Assembly: GCA_902386085.1 (NCBI GenBank)
Contig: CABMIA010000045.1
Coordinates: 1-21,109 of the forward strand
Direction of reading: 5' to 3'
Source of the DNA: an uncultured archaeon
GTDB lineage: Archaea; Halobacteriota; Methanosarcinia; Methanosarcinales; Methanoperedenaceae
Length of the DNA: 21,109 nucleotides
The notes beneath the pieces were generated by a model. It had not been told where the DNA came from and ran no database searches. It saw only the letters and a program-made list of their open reading frames with translations. The position numbers were made by a program, and so were the translations under genes. Positions 8,259 to 14,891 of this stretch are shown here, piece after piece. How positions within the stretch are numbered: position 1 is the stretch's first letter; each line of letters starts with the position of its first letter.

Positions 8259-8299
8259 CCCTGAATCCTACGCCTTTGACCGGACTTGGCAACCCCCGC
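8259..8299 (-). pseudogene. Orphan 5' half of a second tRNA-Leu
   Basis: The minus strand holds an acceptor 5' strand GCGGGGG, a D-arm GCCAAGTCCGGTCAAAGGC, an anticodon 5' stem TAGGA and the loop TTCAGGG. Sequence then diverges (CTATACACG) with no matching TCCTA, variable arm, T-arm or CCCCCGC. Over 38 aligned bases it matches the complete tRNA-Leu at 32, with compensating differences in the stems, so it derives from a different leucine isoacceptor rather than a copy of the neighbour. It lies 8 bp beyond the argF stop codon, on the same strand. No promoter is visible. Confidence 0.75.
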
Positions 8300-8307
8300 A
8301 TCAAGGG

Positions 8308-9216
8308 TTACGATAACAATTTCAGGAGCAATGCCTTTTGCGTATGCAGCCTGTTCCCGGCCTGGTCAAATACCGCTGAATGCGGCCCATCGACCACTTC
8401 TGCCGTGATTTCCTCGCCCCTGTGGGCCGGAAGGCAGTGGAGTACCATCACATCATGCTTGGCCTGTTCTAAAAGCTTACTGTTGATCTGGTAACGCCTG
8501 AAATCATGCAACCTCTGGTCGTACTCCTCCTCATCGCCCATCGAAACCCACACATCGGTGGAAAGGATATCCGCATTTTTTGCAGCCTTCACCGGGTCGC
8601 GGATGATATTTATCGCCCCTCCGAGTTCCTTTGCCTTTTGCACGAATTCATGCTTCGGTTCATAGCCCTCAGGACATGCCACGGTCATTTTCATTCCTGT
8701 GAGGGCGCATGCAAGTATTGCAGAATTGCATACATTATTGCCGTCACCTACCCACGAGAAATTGAGCCCCTTGAATTTTCCTTTGTATTCGCGGATGGTC
8801 ATGAGGTCTGCAAGGAGCTGGCACGGGTGCTCAAGGTCTGAAAGGGCATTTATGACGGGTACGTCTGAATATTTTGAGAGTTCGATGAGCGTTTCATGCT
8901 TGTACACGCGTCCCATGATACCGTGAACGTAGCGCGACATGACGCGCGCCGTATCTGCAAGCGATTCCCCGCGCCCGATCTGGATATCCTTGTAATTAAG
9001 ATAAATAGCATGACCTCCGAGTTCTGTCATCGCCACCTCGAACGATATGCGTGTACGCGTGGAGGATTTTTCAAAGATCATGCCAAGGGATTTGTTTTTC
9101 AGGGTATCCAGGGTTTTCCCCCGTTCCCTTTTTTCTTTCAGGTCGGAGGCCGTATCAAGTAATGAGATGATATCTGCATAAGATAAATCTGCAAAGGATA
9201 ATAGATGAGATGGCAA
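8308..9216 (-). CDS. argF: Ornithine carbamoyltransferase
   Basis: Makes citrulline from ornithine and carbamoyl phosphate in arginine synthesis; cytosolic trimer. The 302-aa length is standard. Carbamoyl-phosphate residues are seen in SSTRTR (51-56) and HPCQ (130-133). The ornithine-binding signature DVWVSMG (221-227) separates it from aspartate carbamoyltransferase, and [10 protein letters not shown] (260-269) holds the catalytic Cys. The start is TTG at 9216. Upstream in frame there is a TAA before any ATG, and GGAG at 9230-9227 lies about 10 nt before it, and the N-terminus [10 protein letters not shown] aligns with family starts. The gene is monocistronic as far as can be seen, with its own TATA box, and is not near other arginine genes. 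The tRNA half follows it directly. Confidence 0.96.
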   Translation of the reverse strand: MPSHLLSFADLSYADIISLLDTASDLKEKRERGKTLDTLKNKSLGMIFEKSSTRTRISFEVAMTELGGHAIYLNYKDIQIGRGESLADTARVMSRYVHGIMGRVYKHETLIELSKYSDVPVINALSDLEHPCQLLADLMTIREYKGKFKGLNFSWVGDGNNVCNSAILACALTGMKMTVACPEGYEPKHEFVQKAKELGGAINIIRDPVKAAKNADILSTDVWVSMGDEEEYDQRLHDFRRYQINSKLLEQAKHDVMVLHCLPAHRGEEITAEVVDGPHSAVFDQAGNRLHTQKALLLKLLS

Positions 9217-9226
9217 AATCAGGACG

Positions 9227-9267
9227 CTCCATTAGTCTACCTTTACTTGTAGATACTTATTTAAAAT
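9227..9267 (-). promoter_or_regulatory. argF promoter and RBS
   Basis: On the minus strand ATTTTAAATAAG (9267-9256) is a TATA-like box. GGAG at 9230-9227 precedes the TTG start by about 10 nt and decides that start. No operator symmetry was noticed. Confidence 0.45.
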
Positions 9268-9359
9268 CCTTTTGTTTGTAGTTTTATCTCAATTAATTGT
9301 TTTATGATTTTAATTCGCGCATACAAAAGCTTAGAATAATCTGGTGTTATAATAAATCC

Positions 9360-9417
9360 GGGCAGGATAAAATCGATTATATCACCTTACGACAAAGCGC
9401 TTTTTTATTACCTGCCC
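9360..9417. repeat. Inverted repeat in the argF / DUF350 intergenic region
   Basis: GGGCAGGATAAAA near 9360-9372 pairs with TTTTATTACCTGCCC ending at 9417, leaving a loop of about 28 nt. The stem has 7 perfect GC-rich pairs, a small bulge, then AT pairs. The rest of the 302-bp gap (9217-9518) is AT-rich without open frames. It lies downstream of the DUF350 gene and upstream of argF, so it could be a terminator-like structure, a small RNA or a miniature element. Confidence 0.5.
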
Positions 9418-9518
9418 ACACCTAAATTCTAACCTTCCAGGTTTAAGCTAATACGCCATATAGCCATAAACTACCATATGTTAATGTTCCAGTGGAAAAA
9501 AGATTAAAAAGTATAATT

Positions 9519-10001
9519 TCAGGCTAATGCTGAAGTTATACCCAGTATGCCTGACTGGATGATGATGGCGGTTGTTATTGTCACCCCGGCCATCGCAAGT
9601 GCGGCAGCGACATTTCCCTTCCCGAGTTCCTCAAACAGAGGGATTTTAGGAGTCAGTTTATCGATCACTTTCAGCGCGATATAGATAGCAACTATTGCAA
9701 ATACAATCCCAAGTATCAGTTGAAGAACGCTTGCTGCTAAAGCAATAAAATCTCCGGCCATTGCTTTTGATAACCCTGAGGATAACCCGGCAATGCCTGA
9801 CTGTACCACGATGCCTATGGCAATAAATATTGATGCGATAAGAACGCCTACCGCAACATTGCCTTTAGCCAGTTCCTTTTGTTCATCCATTTTAGTTATC
9901 TTTCCAAATACCGAAAAGCCAATATACAATGCAATTACCGCAAGTATGATGGCTATAACCAATTGGACGATCCCTATGCCTGCACTTACTAAACTTACCA
10001 T
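9519..10001 (-). CDS. DUF350 family membrane protein
   Basis: A 160-aa integral membrane protein with four helices arranged as two copies of the DUF350 unit. Each copy has a hydrophobic helix, a short charged loop, then the hallmark KGNVA with a second helix (ELAKGNVAVGVLIAS and ELGKGNVAAALAMAG). The internal duplication is plain from the paired KGNVA motifs about 80 residues apart. The biochemical role of DUF350 proteins is not established. The ATG at 10001 is supported by GAGGTGA seven bases upstream on the minus strand. A TATA-like TATTATATTC near 10042-10033 may be the promoter. It appears to be monocistronic, with structured or AT-rich gaps on both sides. Confidence 0.88.
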   Translation of the reverse strand: MVSLVSAGIGIVQLVIAIILAVIALYIGFSVFGKITKMDEQKELAKGNVAVGVLIASIFIAIGIVVQSGIAGLSSGLSKAMAGDFIALAASVLQLILGIVFAIVAIYIALKVIDKLTPKIPLFEELGKGNVAAALAMAGVTITTAIIIQSGILGITSALA

Positions 10002-10241
10002 AATTTCACCTCGCGCTTAACAGCGCAGGTGAATATAATAGTAACAGGGTAATATAAGATTATTGTGCAATGCCTCCGGGTCAAAAAAATACGAAACCGC
10101 ATCAATAGAAGTATTTTAAAATAGAAGCGCTTTTAAAATATGCGGAGGCTAATTTGCTAAATAGACGTTAAAATAACACGATGAGCATAGACCATCTACT
10201 GATGGCGCTTACGCGAATTTCCTGCAAAACGCCTACTTAAA
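10002..10241. other. Intergenic, no gene seen
   Basis: AT-rich leader of the DUF350 gene on one side and the start of the accessory island on the other. Open frames here are short and unconvincing. Base composition rises sharply in GC from about 10242. Confidence 0.4.
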
Positions 10242-10294
10242 GGCGCGCCGCCCAGAGGTGCGGGACAAGCCCGCCTGCGGGGGGACGGCGCGCC
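10242..10294. repeat. GC-rich nested hairpin
   Basis: GGCGCGCCGCCC (10242-10253) pairs with GGACGGCGCGCC (10283-10294) with one mismatch. Inside it GCGGG (10260-10264) pairs with CCCGC (10270-10274). The result is a strong two-level stem-loop in an otherwise AT-rich setting, about 80 bp before repeat copy A. It may be part of the same repeat family or a structured RNA. Confidence 0.6.
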
Positions 10295-10372
10295 CTTGGG
10301 TTGGGAGGTTGGGCAATAGTCCTGCGCTCCGGTGGGTGCTCGTACAGTTGCGTTTAGCATATCGCAAATATG

Positions 10373-10649
10373 TTTGAAGTTGCTCACGTAACAACGATGC
10401 GCAAACTACCATCGCCCTTCCGTTCACGCAAAAAGTGAATCCGCCGCCCGCCCTATTTCAAATGCGGTGCGCCCTTTCTTGAAGTTTGCCCTTCGGGGAT
10501 GCTTGACCGCCTGCGGGCGGGAATAATATATTTCTGCGAGGGCGCAGAGAAACAAACCATCGAGAGGCGCAAATGCATAGCTCTTATCAGGGCGGGCAGG
10601 CGATAGGGCGATGGATATTTTTTATGTTCCCTTCCAGAGAGGGCGCATG
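10373..10649. repeat. Direct repeat, copy A (upstream of hicAB)
   Basis: A 277-bp sequence beginning TTTGAAGTTGCTCACG and ending near GCGCATG that recurs at 11282-11560. By eye about 90% of bases are identical, with the first 85 nearly perfect. It is GC-rich relative to the flanks, has no recognised coding capacity, and contains neither a transposase nor clear terminal inverted repeats. Open frames on either strand inside it are not conserved in a protein-like way. Confidence 0.85.
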
Positions 10650-10749
10650 GGGGTTTGATAAAGTATTCCTATATTGGCTTTGGGCAATATTATTTACAAA
10701 TTTGTTCCAAAATATTATATAGAAAATAGAAAGTATAAGATTGGGTCGT

Positions 10750-10757
10750 ATTTAAAT
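10750..10757 (+). promoter_or_regulatory. TATA box of hicAB
   Basis: ATTTAAAT lies 19-26 nt before the hicA ATG at 10776, a spacing that suggests a leaderless or nearly leaderless transcript. No Shine-Dalgarno is seen before the ATG, which agrees. Confidence 0.45.
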
Positions 10758-10775
10758 ACTCTTAAAGACAGAACA

Positions 10776-10970
10776 ATGAAAGTCCGTGAAATCATAAAAT
10801 TGTTAAAAGCTGATGGTTGGTATCTTGTTACTACAAAAGGTAGTCATCAACAATATAAGCATCCAACCAAACCAGGCAGAGTAACAATCGCAGGTCATCC
10901 AGGTGATGATTTGTCGTCAGGAACAATAAACAGCATATTAAAGCAAGCCCAATTGAAGAAGGTGAAATGA
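10776..10970 (+). CDS. hicA: HicA-type mRNA interferase toxin
   Basis: A 64-aa protein of the HicA family, a double-stranded-RNA-binding-fold toxin that blocks translation by cutting mRNA. It starts MKVREIIKLLKADGW, has the diagnostic catalytic motif KGSHQQYKHP with His24, and ends GTINSILKQAQLKKVK. Glycine-rich AGHPGDDLSSGT is the typical second half. The frame could be extended to an upstream ATG at 10674, but the added 34 residues are not HicA-like and the TATA box lies between them and 10776. It overlaps hicB by 4 bp (ATGA), so the pair is translationally coupled. The cassette is bracketed by direct repeats, consistent with mobility. Confidence 0.92.
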   Translation: MKVREIIKLLKADGWYLVTTKGSHQQYKHPTKPGRVTIAGHPGDDLSSGTINSILKQAQLKKVK

Positions 10971-11212
10971 AAATGTATCGTTTCCTTGTAGTGATAGAAA
11001 AGGCAAATAATAACTATTCGGCATATTCGCCGGATTTACCGGGATGCGTGGCTACAGGCGCCACCCGGGAAGAGGCTGAGAAGAATATGTATGAAGCTAT
11101 TGAAATGCATATACAGGGATTACTAGAGGATAAGTTACCCATTCCAGAATCAAAGTCATTTGCAGAGTATGTAGCTGTTGCTGAAAAATCAAGTTTAGAG
11201 CAGACGGCATAA
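10967..11212 (+). CDS. hicB: HicB-type antitoxin
   Basis: An 81-aa HicB antitoxin that would bind and neutralise HicA. The partly degraded RNase-H-like fold is recognisable from YRFLVVIEKANNNYSAYSPD, LPGCVATGATREEAEKNM and the helix YEAIEMHIQGLLED. This is the short form: after about residue 60 there is no ribbon-helix-helix or helix-turn-helix domain, so autoregulation by DNA binding is doubtful. The start ATG at 10967 overlaps the hicA stop. The second ATG at 10973 is also possible, as MYRF is a common HicB beginning. Order toxin then antitoxin is normal for hicAB. Confidence 0.9.
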   Translation: MKMYRFLVVIEKANNNYSAYSPDLPGCVATGATREEAEKNMYEAIEMHIQGLLEDKLPIPESKSFAEYVAVAEKSSLEQTA

Positions 11213-11281
11213 CGACATTCTGCTTACTACAAAACATTTGTTTCTCTATTGAATTTCTGCGCCTGAATTAAAACACTTAAA

Positions 11282-11560
11282 TTTGAAGTTGCTCACGTAA
11301 CAACGATGCGCGAACTACCATCGCCCTTCCGTTCACGCAAAAAGTGAATCCGCCGCCCGCCCTATCTCAAATGCGGTGCGCCTTTCTTGAAGGTTGCCCT
11401 TCGAGAATGCTTGACAGCCTGCGGATGGGAATAATATATTTCTGCGAGGGCGCAGAGGAACAAAGAATCAAGAGGCGCACACGCATAGGTCTTTATCAGG
11501 GCGGGCAGGCGATTGGGCGACGGATATTTTTCCATGTTCAACTTCCGGATATGGCCCATG
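11282..11560. repeat. Direct repeat, copy B (downstream of hicAB)
   Basis: Same orientation as copy A at 10373-10649, offset 909 bp, with scattered substitutions and few indels. Similarity fades after about 11545. The overlapping plus- and minus-strand open frames of about 100 aa over this copy (11344-11655, 11362-11652) are by-products of GC-rich repeat sequence, since copy A does not preserve them. Confidence 0.85.
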
Positions 11561-12089
11561 AGAAATCCTATGGCAAAAAAAAGGCGGTCCAAGCTCCAAG
11601 TGTGCTGGATACCTCTATCTCTAACCCTCCGGGTGGGTTTGGTGTATCGCAATAACAGGTAGGGATCGCGGTGGTAATTGAGTAAGGTGGAAAAATCTTT
11701 TTTGAACTACACTCTTTTGAGAGGACAATTTGTAATATTTCGAAATGTTTTATTAATATGTACAATAATGTGATGATTGCTTAGGAAAACCATATAGGCC
11801 AAAAACGCTATCTGCAGGCCTTAGCCTTAAGTACTGGGTATAGGTGACTGCTCTCCGCGCTCGTTCTCATGCTCCCGAGGGGTGGAATACAGAAACTTTT
11901 TTTATGCGCTTAAAAAAGGCGCACATGGTTACAAAAGAATCCGTTAGGGTATTGATTTCGGTGGTTGTCTTTGTTCATTATAGTAACTTATCAGTAAATT
12001 CTGGTATATTCAAATAGAAAAGTTACTTAAGTATAAGCGTTGAAGATTAGCTATTATGCGTGGATATAGGCTTGAGAGAGGGAAAATAA
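11561..12089. other. Gene-free stretch of the island
   Basis: About 530 bp without a supportable gene. It holds a short hairpin AACCC/GGGTT near 11622-11640, several T-rich runs, and a TATA-like ACTTAAGTATAAG near 12025-12037 that could drive the next operon. No tRNA or repeat copy was recognised. Confidence 0.35.
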
Positions 12090-12704
12090 ATGAAATATTT
12101 TTGCTATGTTTCAGACGATAAGATTGAAAAACTTCTCATTGAGCCTGGAGAATATAATGTAGAATCCTTAGTCGAAGAAGAAATAGTTACCAAAGAGAAA
12201 AATTTTAATATGGGACTTGGGGAAATACTCACTCTTTTCAAATTCGGTGCAAAGTTTGATAAAAAAGAGAGAACAGGTTTAAGCGTCACAAAAAAACCCA
12301 ATGAGCTTTCTAAATTGGAAAAATTGATTAAAAAGATAATCCTTAATGGTAATGTTTTAAATCTTAATAATGAACCTCCAACTAATCTCCGTAATATGGG
12401 TTTGACTTTTTGTACTTATGTTGGTAATTTTAAAGTTTTAGAATATGATAAAAATATAGCTATTTTATCCTCACAACTTGAGAAAAATAGACTACAATTG
12501 GCTTGTTCATTAAAATACTTTAGTGACATGGGCGTAAGCAGAGACGGGGAATATTTACCTCATTCAGGGAACTACTTCTTTTTCAAAGGAACTGTTAAGC
12601 CACTATTTTCAACACTCTTTTTATATCAAGGTATTGATGGAAATGATATTCTGGGATCGCCAATATACCTGGCAATGGAACCTATAGATGGTTTAAAGTT
12701 GTAG
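12090..12704 (+). CDS. Unrecognised 204-aa protein, first gene of a two-gene unit
   Basis: I do not firmly recognise this cytosolic protein; it has no signal peptide or membrane helix. Residues 1-15 (MKYFCYVSDDKIEKL) form a beta strand-helix start. Residues 40-90 are helical and Lys-rich. Residues 103-200 are beta-rich with distinctive runs LACSLKYFSDMG (137-148), LPHSGNYFFFKG (156-167) and ILGSPIYLAME (187-197). The overall pattern, a YVSD-like N-terminus and a GSP-type C-terminus, recalls from memory the DUF7019/SAVMC3_10250-like group, an unverified guess. The start has a good RBS (GAGAGAGGG at 12074-12082). It is followed 2 bp later by a phosphatase gene, so the two are surely co-expressed. 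The gene is strikingly AT-rich next to sucCD, suggesting acquisition. Confidence 0.7.
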   Translation: MKYFCYVSDDKIEKLLIEPGEYNVESLVEEEIVTKEKNFNMGLGEILTLFKFGAKFDKKERTGLSVTKKPNELSKLEKLIKKIILNGNVLNLNNEPPTNLRNMGLTFCTYVGNFKVLEYDKNIAILSSQLEKNRLQLACSLKYFSDMGVSRDGEYLPHSGNYFFFKGTVKPLFSTLFLYQGIDGNDILGSPIYLAMEPIDGLKL

Positions 12705-12706
12705 TT

Positions 12707-13282
12707 ATGAAAGAAGTATATTGGGTGATAAAAAATCAACTTGCTGGTCGGTGTGGGCCAGATTACTTTAGTTGGAACCTGGAAGAACTTAGAAATGCTG
12801 GTTTCAAGACAATAATTTCATTTGATGCATCTGGAGTTAATCATGAGGAGATTGTATCTAATGGATTTAATCACTATGAATTTTATACAAGAGATATTGT
12901 TCCAATTTACAAAGATGATATAAATCTGTTTTTAGAATATATTGGAGAATTTATATACATTTGTGACCATCTAGGAAAAAAGGATAAACCAATTCTTACA
13001 CATTGTTTCGCCGGCCTTGATCGAAGTCCTGTAGCAATAATTTGTTATCTGGTTTCTAAGGGATTTGTAAAAACAAAGAAAGAAGCAATCGATTTTTTAA
13101 AGAAAGTTCATCCTAGGCCGGATTGGCTTTTTTGCCATAGAGATATTTTAAAATTGGTCGACTTATATCTTAATAATAAAAAATCTAATTATTCCGCTCT
13201 GATTTTAGACCCACCCCAGAAAAGAAATTTAGAGTCGTTAATTGATTTTTTGAATTCAATAAAACAGAAAATGAAAGCATAG
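12707..13282 (+). CDS. Dual-specificity-type protein phosphatase
   Basis: A 191-aa cysteine phosphatase of the DSP/PTP superfamily. The P-loop HCFAGLDRSP carries the HCx5R(S/T) signature with nucleophile Cys100, Arg106 and Ser107. Asp63 in TRDIVP is the likely general acid. The beginning YWVIKNQLAGRCGPD, followed by LEELRNAGFKTIISF, is typical of archaeal and bacterial DSP-like proteins. It would remove phosphate from Ser/Thr/Tyr residues, or from another phospho-ester (RNA caps and lipids are known DSP targets). Residues 150-191 are a Lys-rich helical tail. It starts 2 bp after its partner gene with no separate RBS, hence translational coupling. It shares that gene's low GC content. The partner protein or its ligand is the obvious candidate substrate, but this is inference. 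Confidence 0.85.
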   Translation: MKEVYWVIKNQLAGRCGPDYFSWNLEELRNAGFKTIISFDASGVNHEEIVSNGFNHYEFYTRDIVPIYKDDINLFLEYIGEFIYICDHLGKKDKPILTHCFAGLDRSPVAIICYLVSKGFVKTKKEAIDFLKKVHPRPDWLFCHRDILKLVDLYLNNKKSNYSALILDPPQKRNLESLIDFLNSIKQKMKA

Positions 13283-13383
13283 AAAAAAATTAAATTTTTA
13301 GATATATCTATCGACATACCTTTAAAAGGCCCCATACAAAGAAAAAACGCGCATGAATTTTAAAACAATGAACAAATAAATCG

Positions 13384-13469
13384 GCTGAATTTCAGAATCA
13401 TCGAGCATCCATGTTGATGCCTCGGATTTCAATCCGGCGGATCCGTGACGCGTGCCTCGCAAGCGTAGC
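13384..13469. repeat. Palindrome-dense GC-rich patch
   Basis: A run of short inverted repeats: CTGAA-T-TTCAG (13384-13394), GAGCATC/GATGcCTC (13403-13423), CGGATT/AATCCG (13423-13436), GGATCC (13439-13444), ACGCGT (13448-13453) and the imperfect GCctCGCaaGCGtaGC (13454-13469). It contrasts with AT-rich flanks. This may be a small structured RNA or the remains of a mobile element; no tRNA or box C/D pattern was found. The rest of 13283-13787 shows only one weak open frame. Confidence 0.45.
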
Positions 13470-13525
13470 TCCCAGAATGCAAAAGTATTGCCCTGGTGCA
13501 AAACATCCTCGTATCGACATTTATT

Positions 13526-13711
13526 TTATGGGATCGCTTCATGGACTTCATTCTTGCTTGCTATAAAATCATCAAAAGGATGATCCATCGTACAATATTG
13601 GCCATCGTGTATTGTCAGAAAGACCTTATCGATACAGATACGTTTAGGTTCAAAGGCATTAAAATAGCGTCCATTCAAGTAAAGCAATACACTTTTTAAG
13701 TTTGGGATCAT
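13526..13711 (-). CDS. Possible small or decayed gene, 61 aa
   Basis: The minus strand encodes MIPNLKSVLLYLNGRYFNAF onward, with HDGQYCTMDHPFDDF in the second half and stop at 13526. The residue mix looks more protein-like than the plus-strand alternative in the same place (13496-13699). There is no clear Shine-Dalgarno, the frame is closed by TAA just upstream, and I know no matching family. It may be a fragment of a lost gene at the edge of the island. Confidence 0.25.
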   Translation of the reverse strand: MIPNLKSVLLYLNGRYFNAFEPKRICIDKVFLTIHDGQYCTMDHPFDDFIASKNEVHEAIP

Positions 13712-13735
13712 TATTTACATCTATGGACATAATGA

Positions 13736-13780
13736 TAAACTGATTAAACTGATAAATTAATGATTATCGGAAGAAGGGGT
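13736..13780 (+). promoter_or_regulatory. sucC upstream region: tandem 9-mer and RBS
   Basis: TAAACTGAT is repeated exactly in tandem at 13736-13744 and 13745-13753, followed by GATAAATTAAT (TATA-like). AAGGGGTG at 13773-13780 is the RBS for the ATG at 13788. The tandem 9-mer could be a regulator site or chance. Confidence 0.35.
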
Positions 13781-13787
13781 GTAGGCG

Positions 13788-14891
13788 ATGAAACTTTATG
13801 AATACGCTGCAAAAGGGATTTTTTCAAAATATAATATCCCGGTCCCGAAAAGCAGCCTTGTTACAAATGCCCGCGATGCAGGGGAAGCGGCAAGAAGCTT
13901 GGGAAAAGTGGCGATCAAAGCACAGGTCACAGCAGGCGGGCGTGGAAAGGCAGGGGGCATCGCTATTGCGGGGAATGAGGAAGAAGCAGGAAGGGAAGCG
14001 CAGCGCATCCTGGGCATGTCAATAAAAGGACTGCCTGTAAAAAAAGTCCTTGTGGAGGAATACAAAAAACCGCAAAAGGAGATGTACCTCGGGATCACAA
14101 TAGACAGGTCAGCGCGCCGACCGATCATAATGGCAAGTTCGGAAGGCGGGGTGGATATAGAGGAGATCGCAAGAAGTTCACCTGGCAAAATAACCAGGGC
14201 GCACATAGATCCGCTGGCGGGTCTTCATGACTACCAGGCAAGGAAACTTGCGTTTTCACTTGACAGGGGAAATTCCGACTTGATTGCCGATGTTGTAAAA
14301 AAGTTGTACCGTGTTTTTTCAGATCACGACTGCATACTTGCGGAAATTAACCCTCTCGCCCTGGCTGAGAGCGGCGTCTTTGCGCTTGACGCCAAGATGA
14401 TCGTGGATGATAATGCCCTTTTCAGGCAGGACGTTGAAGGAGAGGAGCCAGACCCTCTTGCTGCTCTTGCAAAGAAGAACGGCATGAGTTACGTTGGCCT
14501 TGACGGCGATATAGGGTGTATCGTTAACGGCGCAGGGCTTTCCATGGCAACCCTCGATATGATCAAGCAGCATGGCGGCGATCCTGCCAACTTCATGGAC
14601 GTAAGGGCTGGAGCAAATGAGGAGCAGGTCAGGACCGCGCTCAGGATAGTATCGTCCAACAGGAACGTGAAATCCATACTCATCAACATCTTCGGGGGTC
14701 TTACGAGGTGCGATGAGGTTGCGCGGGCAATTATCGGTATGAGAGCCGAAATAAAGGTGCCTTTTGTAATAAGGCTTGCAGGGACAAATGAAGAGGAAGG
14801 TCGAAGCCTGCTTGAAAAAGCCGGCATAACCCTGGCGACATCGACAGAAGAAGCGGCGAGGAGAGTGATGGAACTTGGGCATTCTCATTAA
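13788..14891 (+). CDS. sucC: Succinyl-CoA synthetase (ADP-forming) beta subunit
   Basis: Beta subunit (367 aa, normal length) of the enzyme that interconverts succinyl-CoA and succinate with ADP/ATP. In a methane-cycling archaeon it belongs to the partial TCA pathway. The N-terminal ATP-grasp domain shows [14 protein letters not shown] (44-57) and the metal-binding Asn188 in EINPL with Asp201. The C-terminal ligase-CoA domain has GGDPANF (263-269) and [11 protein letters not shown] (299-309). Where most family members have DVGGGA, this protein has DVRAGA (271-276), a notable change in the loop that meets the phosphohistidine. The start is fixed by AAGGGGTG. It overlaps sucD by 17 bp, so the subunits are made in coupled fashion. 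Confidence 0.96.
   Translation: MKLYEYAAKGIFSKYNIPVPKSSLVTNARDAGEAARSLGKVAIKAQVTAGGRGKAGGIAIAGNEEEAGREAQRILGMSIKGLPVKKVLVEEYKKPQKEMYLGITIDRSARRPIIMASSEGGVDIEEIARSSPGKITRAHIDPLAGLHDYQARKLAFSLDRGNSDLIADVVKKLYRVFSDHDCILAEINPLALAESGVFALDAKMIVDDNALFRQDVEGEEPDPLAALAKKNGMSYVGLDGDIGCIVNGAGLSMATLDMIKQHGGDPANFMDVRAGANEEQVRTALRIVSSNRNVKSILINIFGGLTRCDEVARAIIGMRAEIKVPFVIRLAGTNEEEGRSLLEKAGITLATSTEEAARRVMELGHSH

Noticed and set aside
10196..10427. Minus-strand frames of about 63 aa over the GC hairpin and start of repeat A
   Set aside because: Low-complexity, Arg/Pro-rich translation caused by GC-rich structured DNA; no RBS or conserved pattern.
10674..10775. N-terminal extension of HicA to the ATG at 10674
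   Set aside because: The extra 34 residues do not resemble HicA, and the TATA-like box lies inside this stretch, before the family-typical start at 10776.
11344..11655. Overlapping plus- and minus-strand frames of about 100 aa over repeat copy B
   Set aside because: They lie in a non-coding direct repeat; copy A, about 90% identical, does not keep the frames open and no protein motif is visible.
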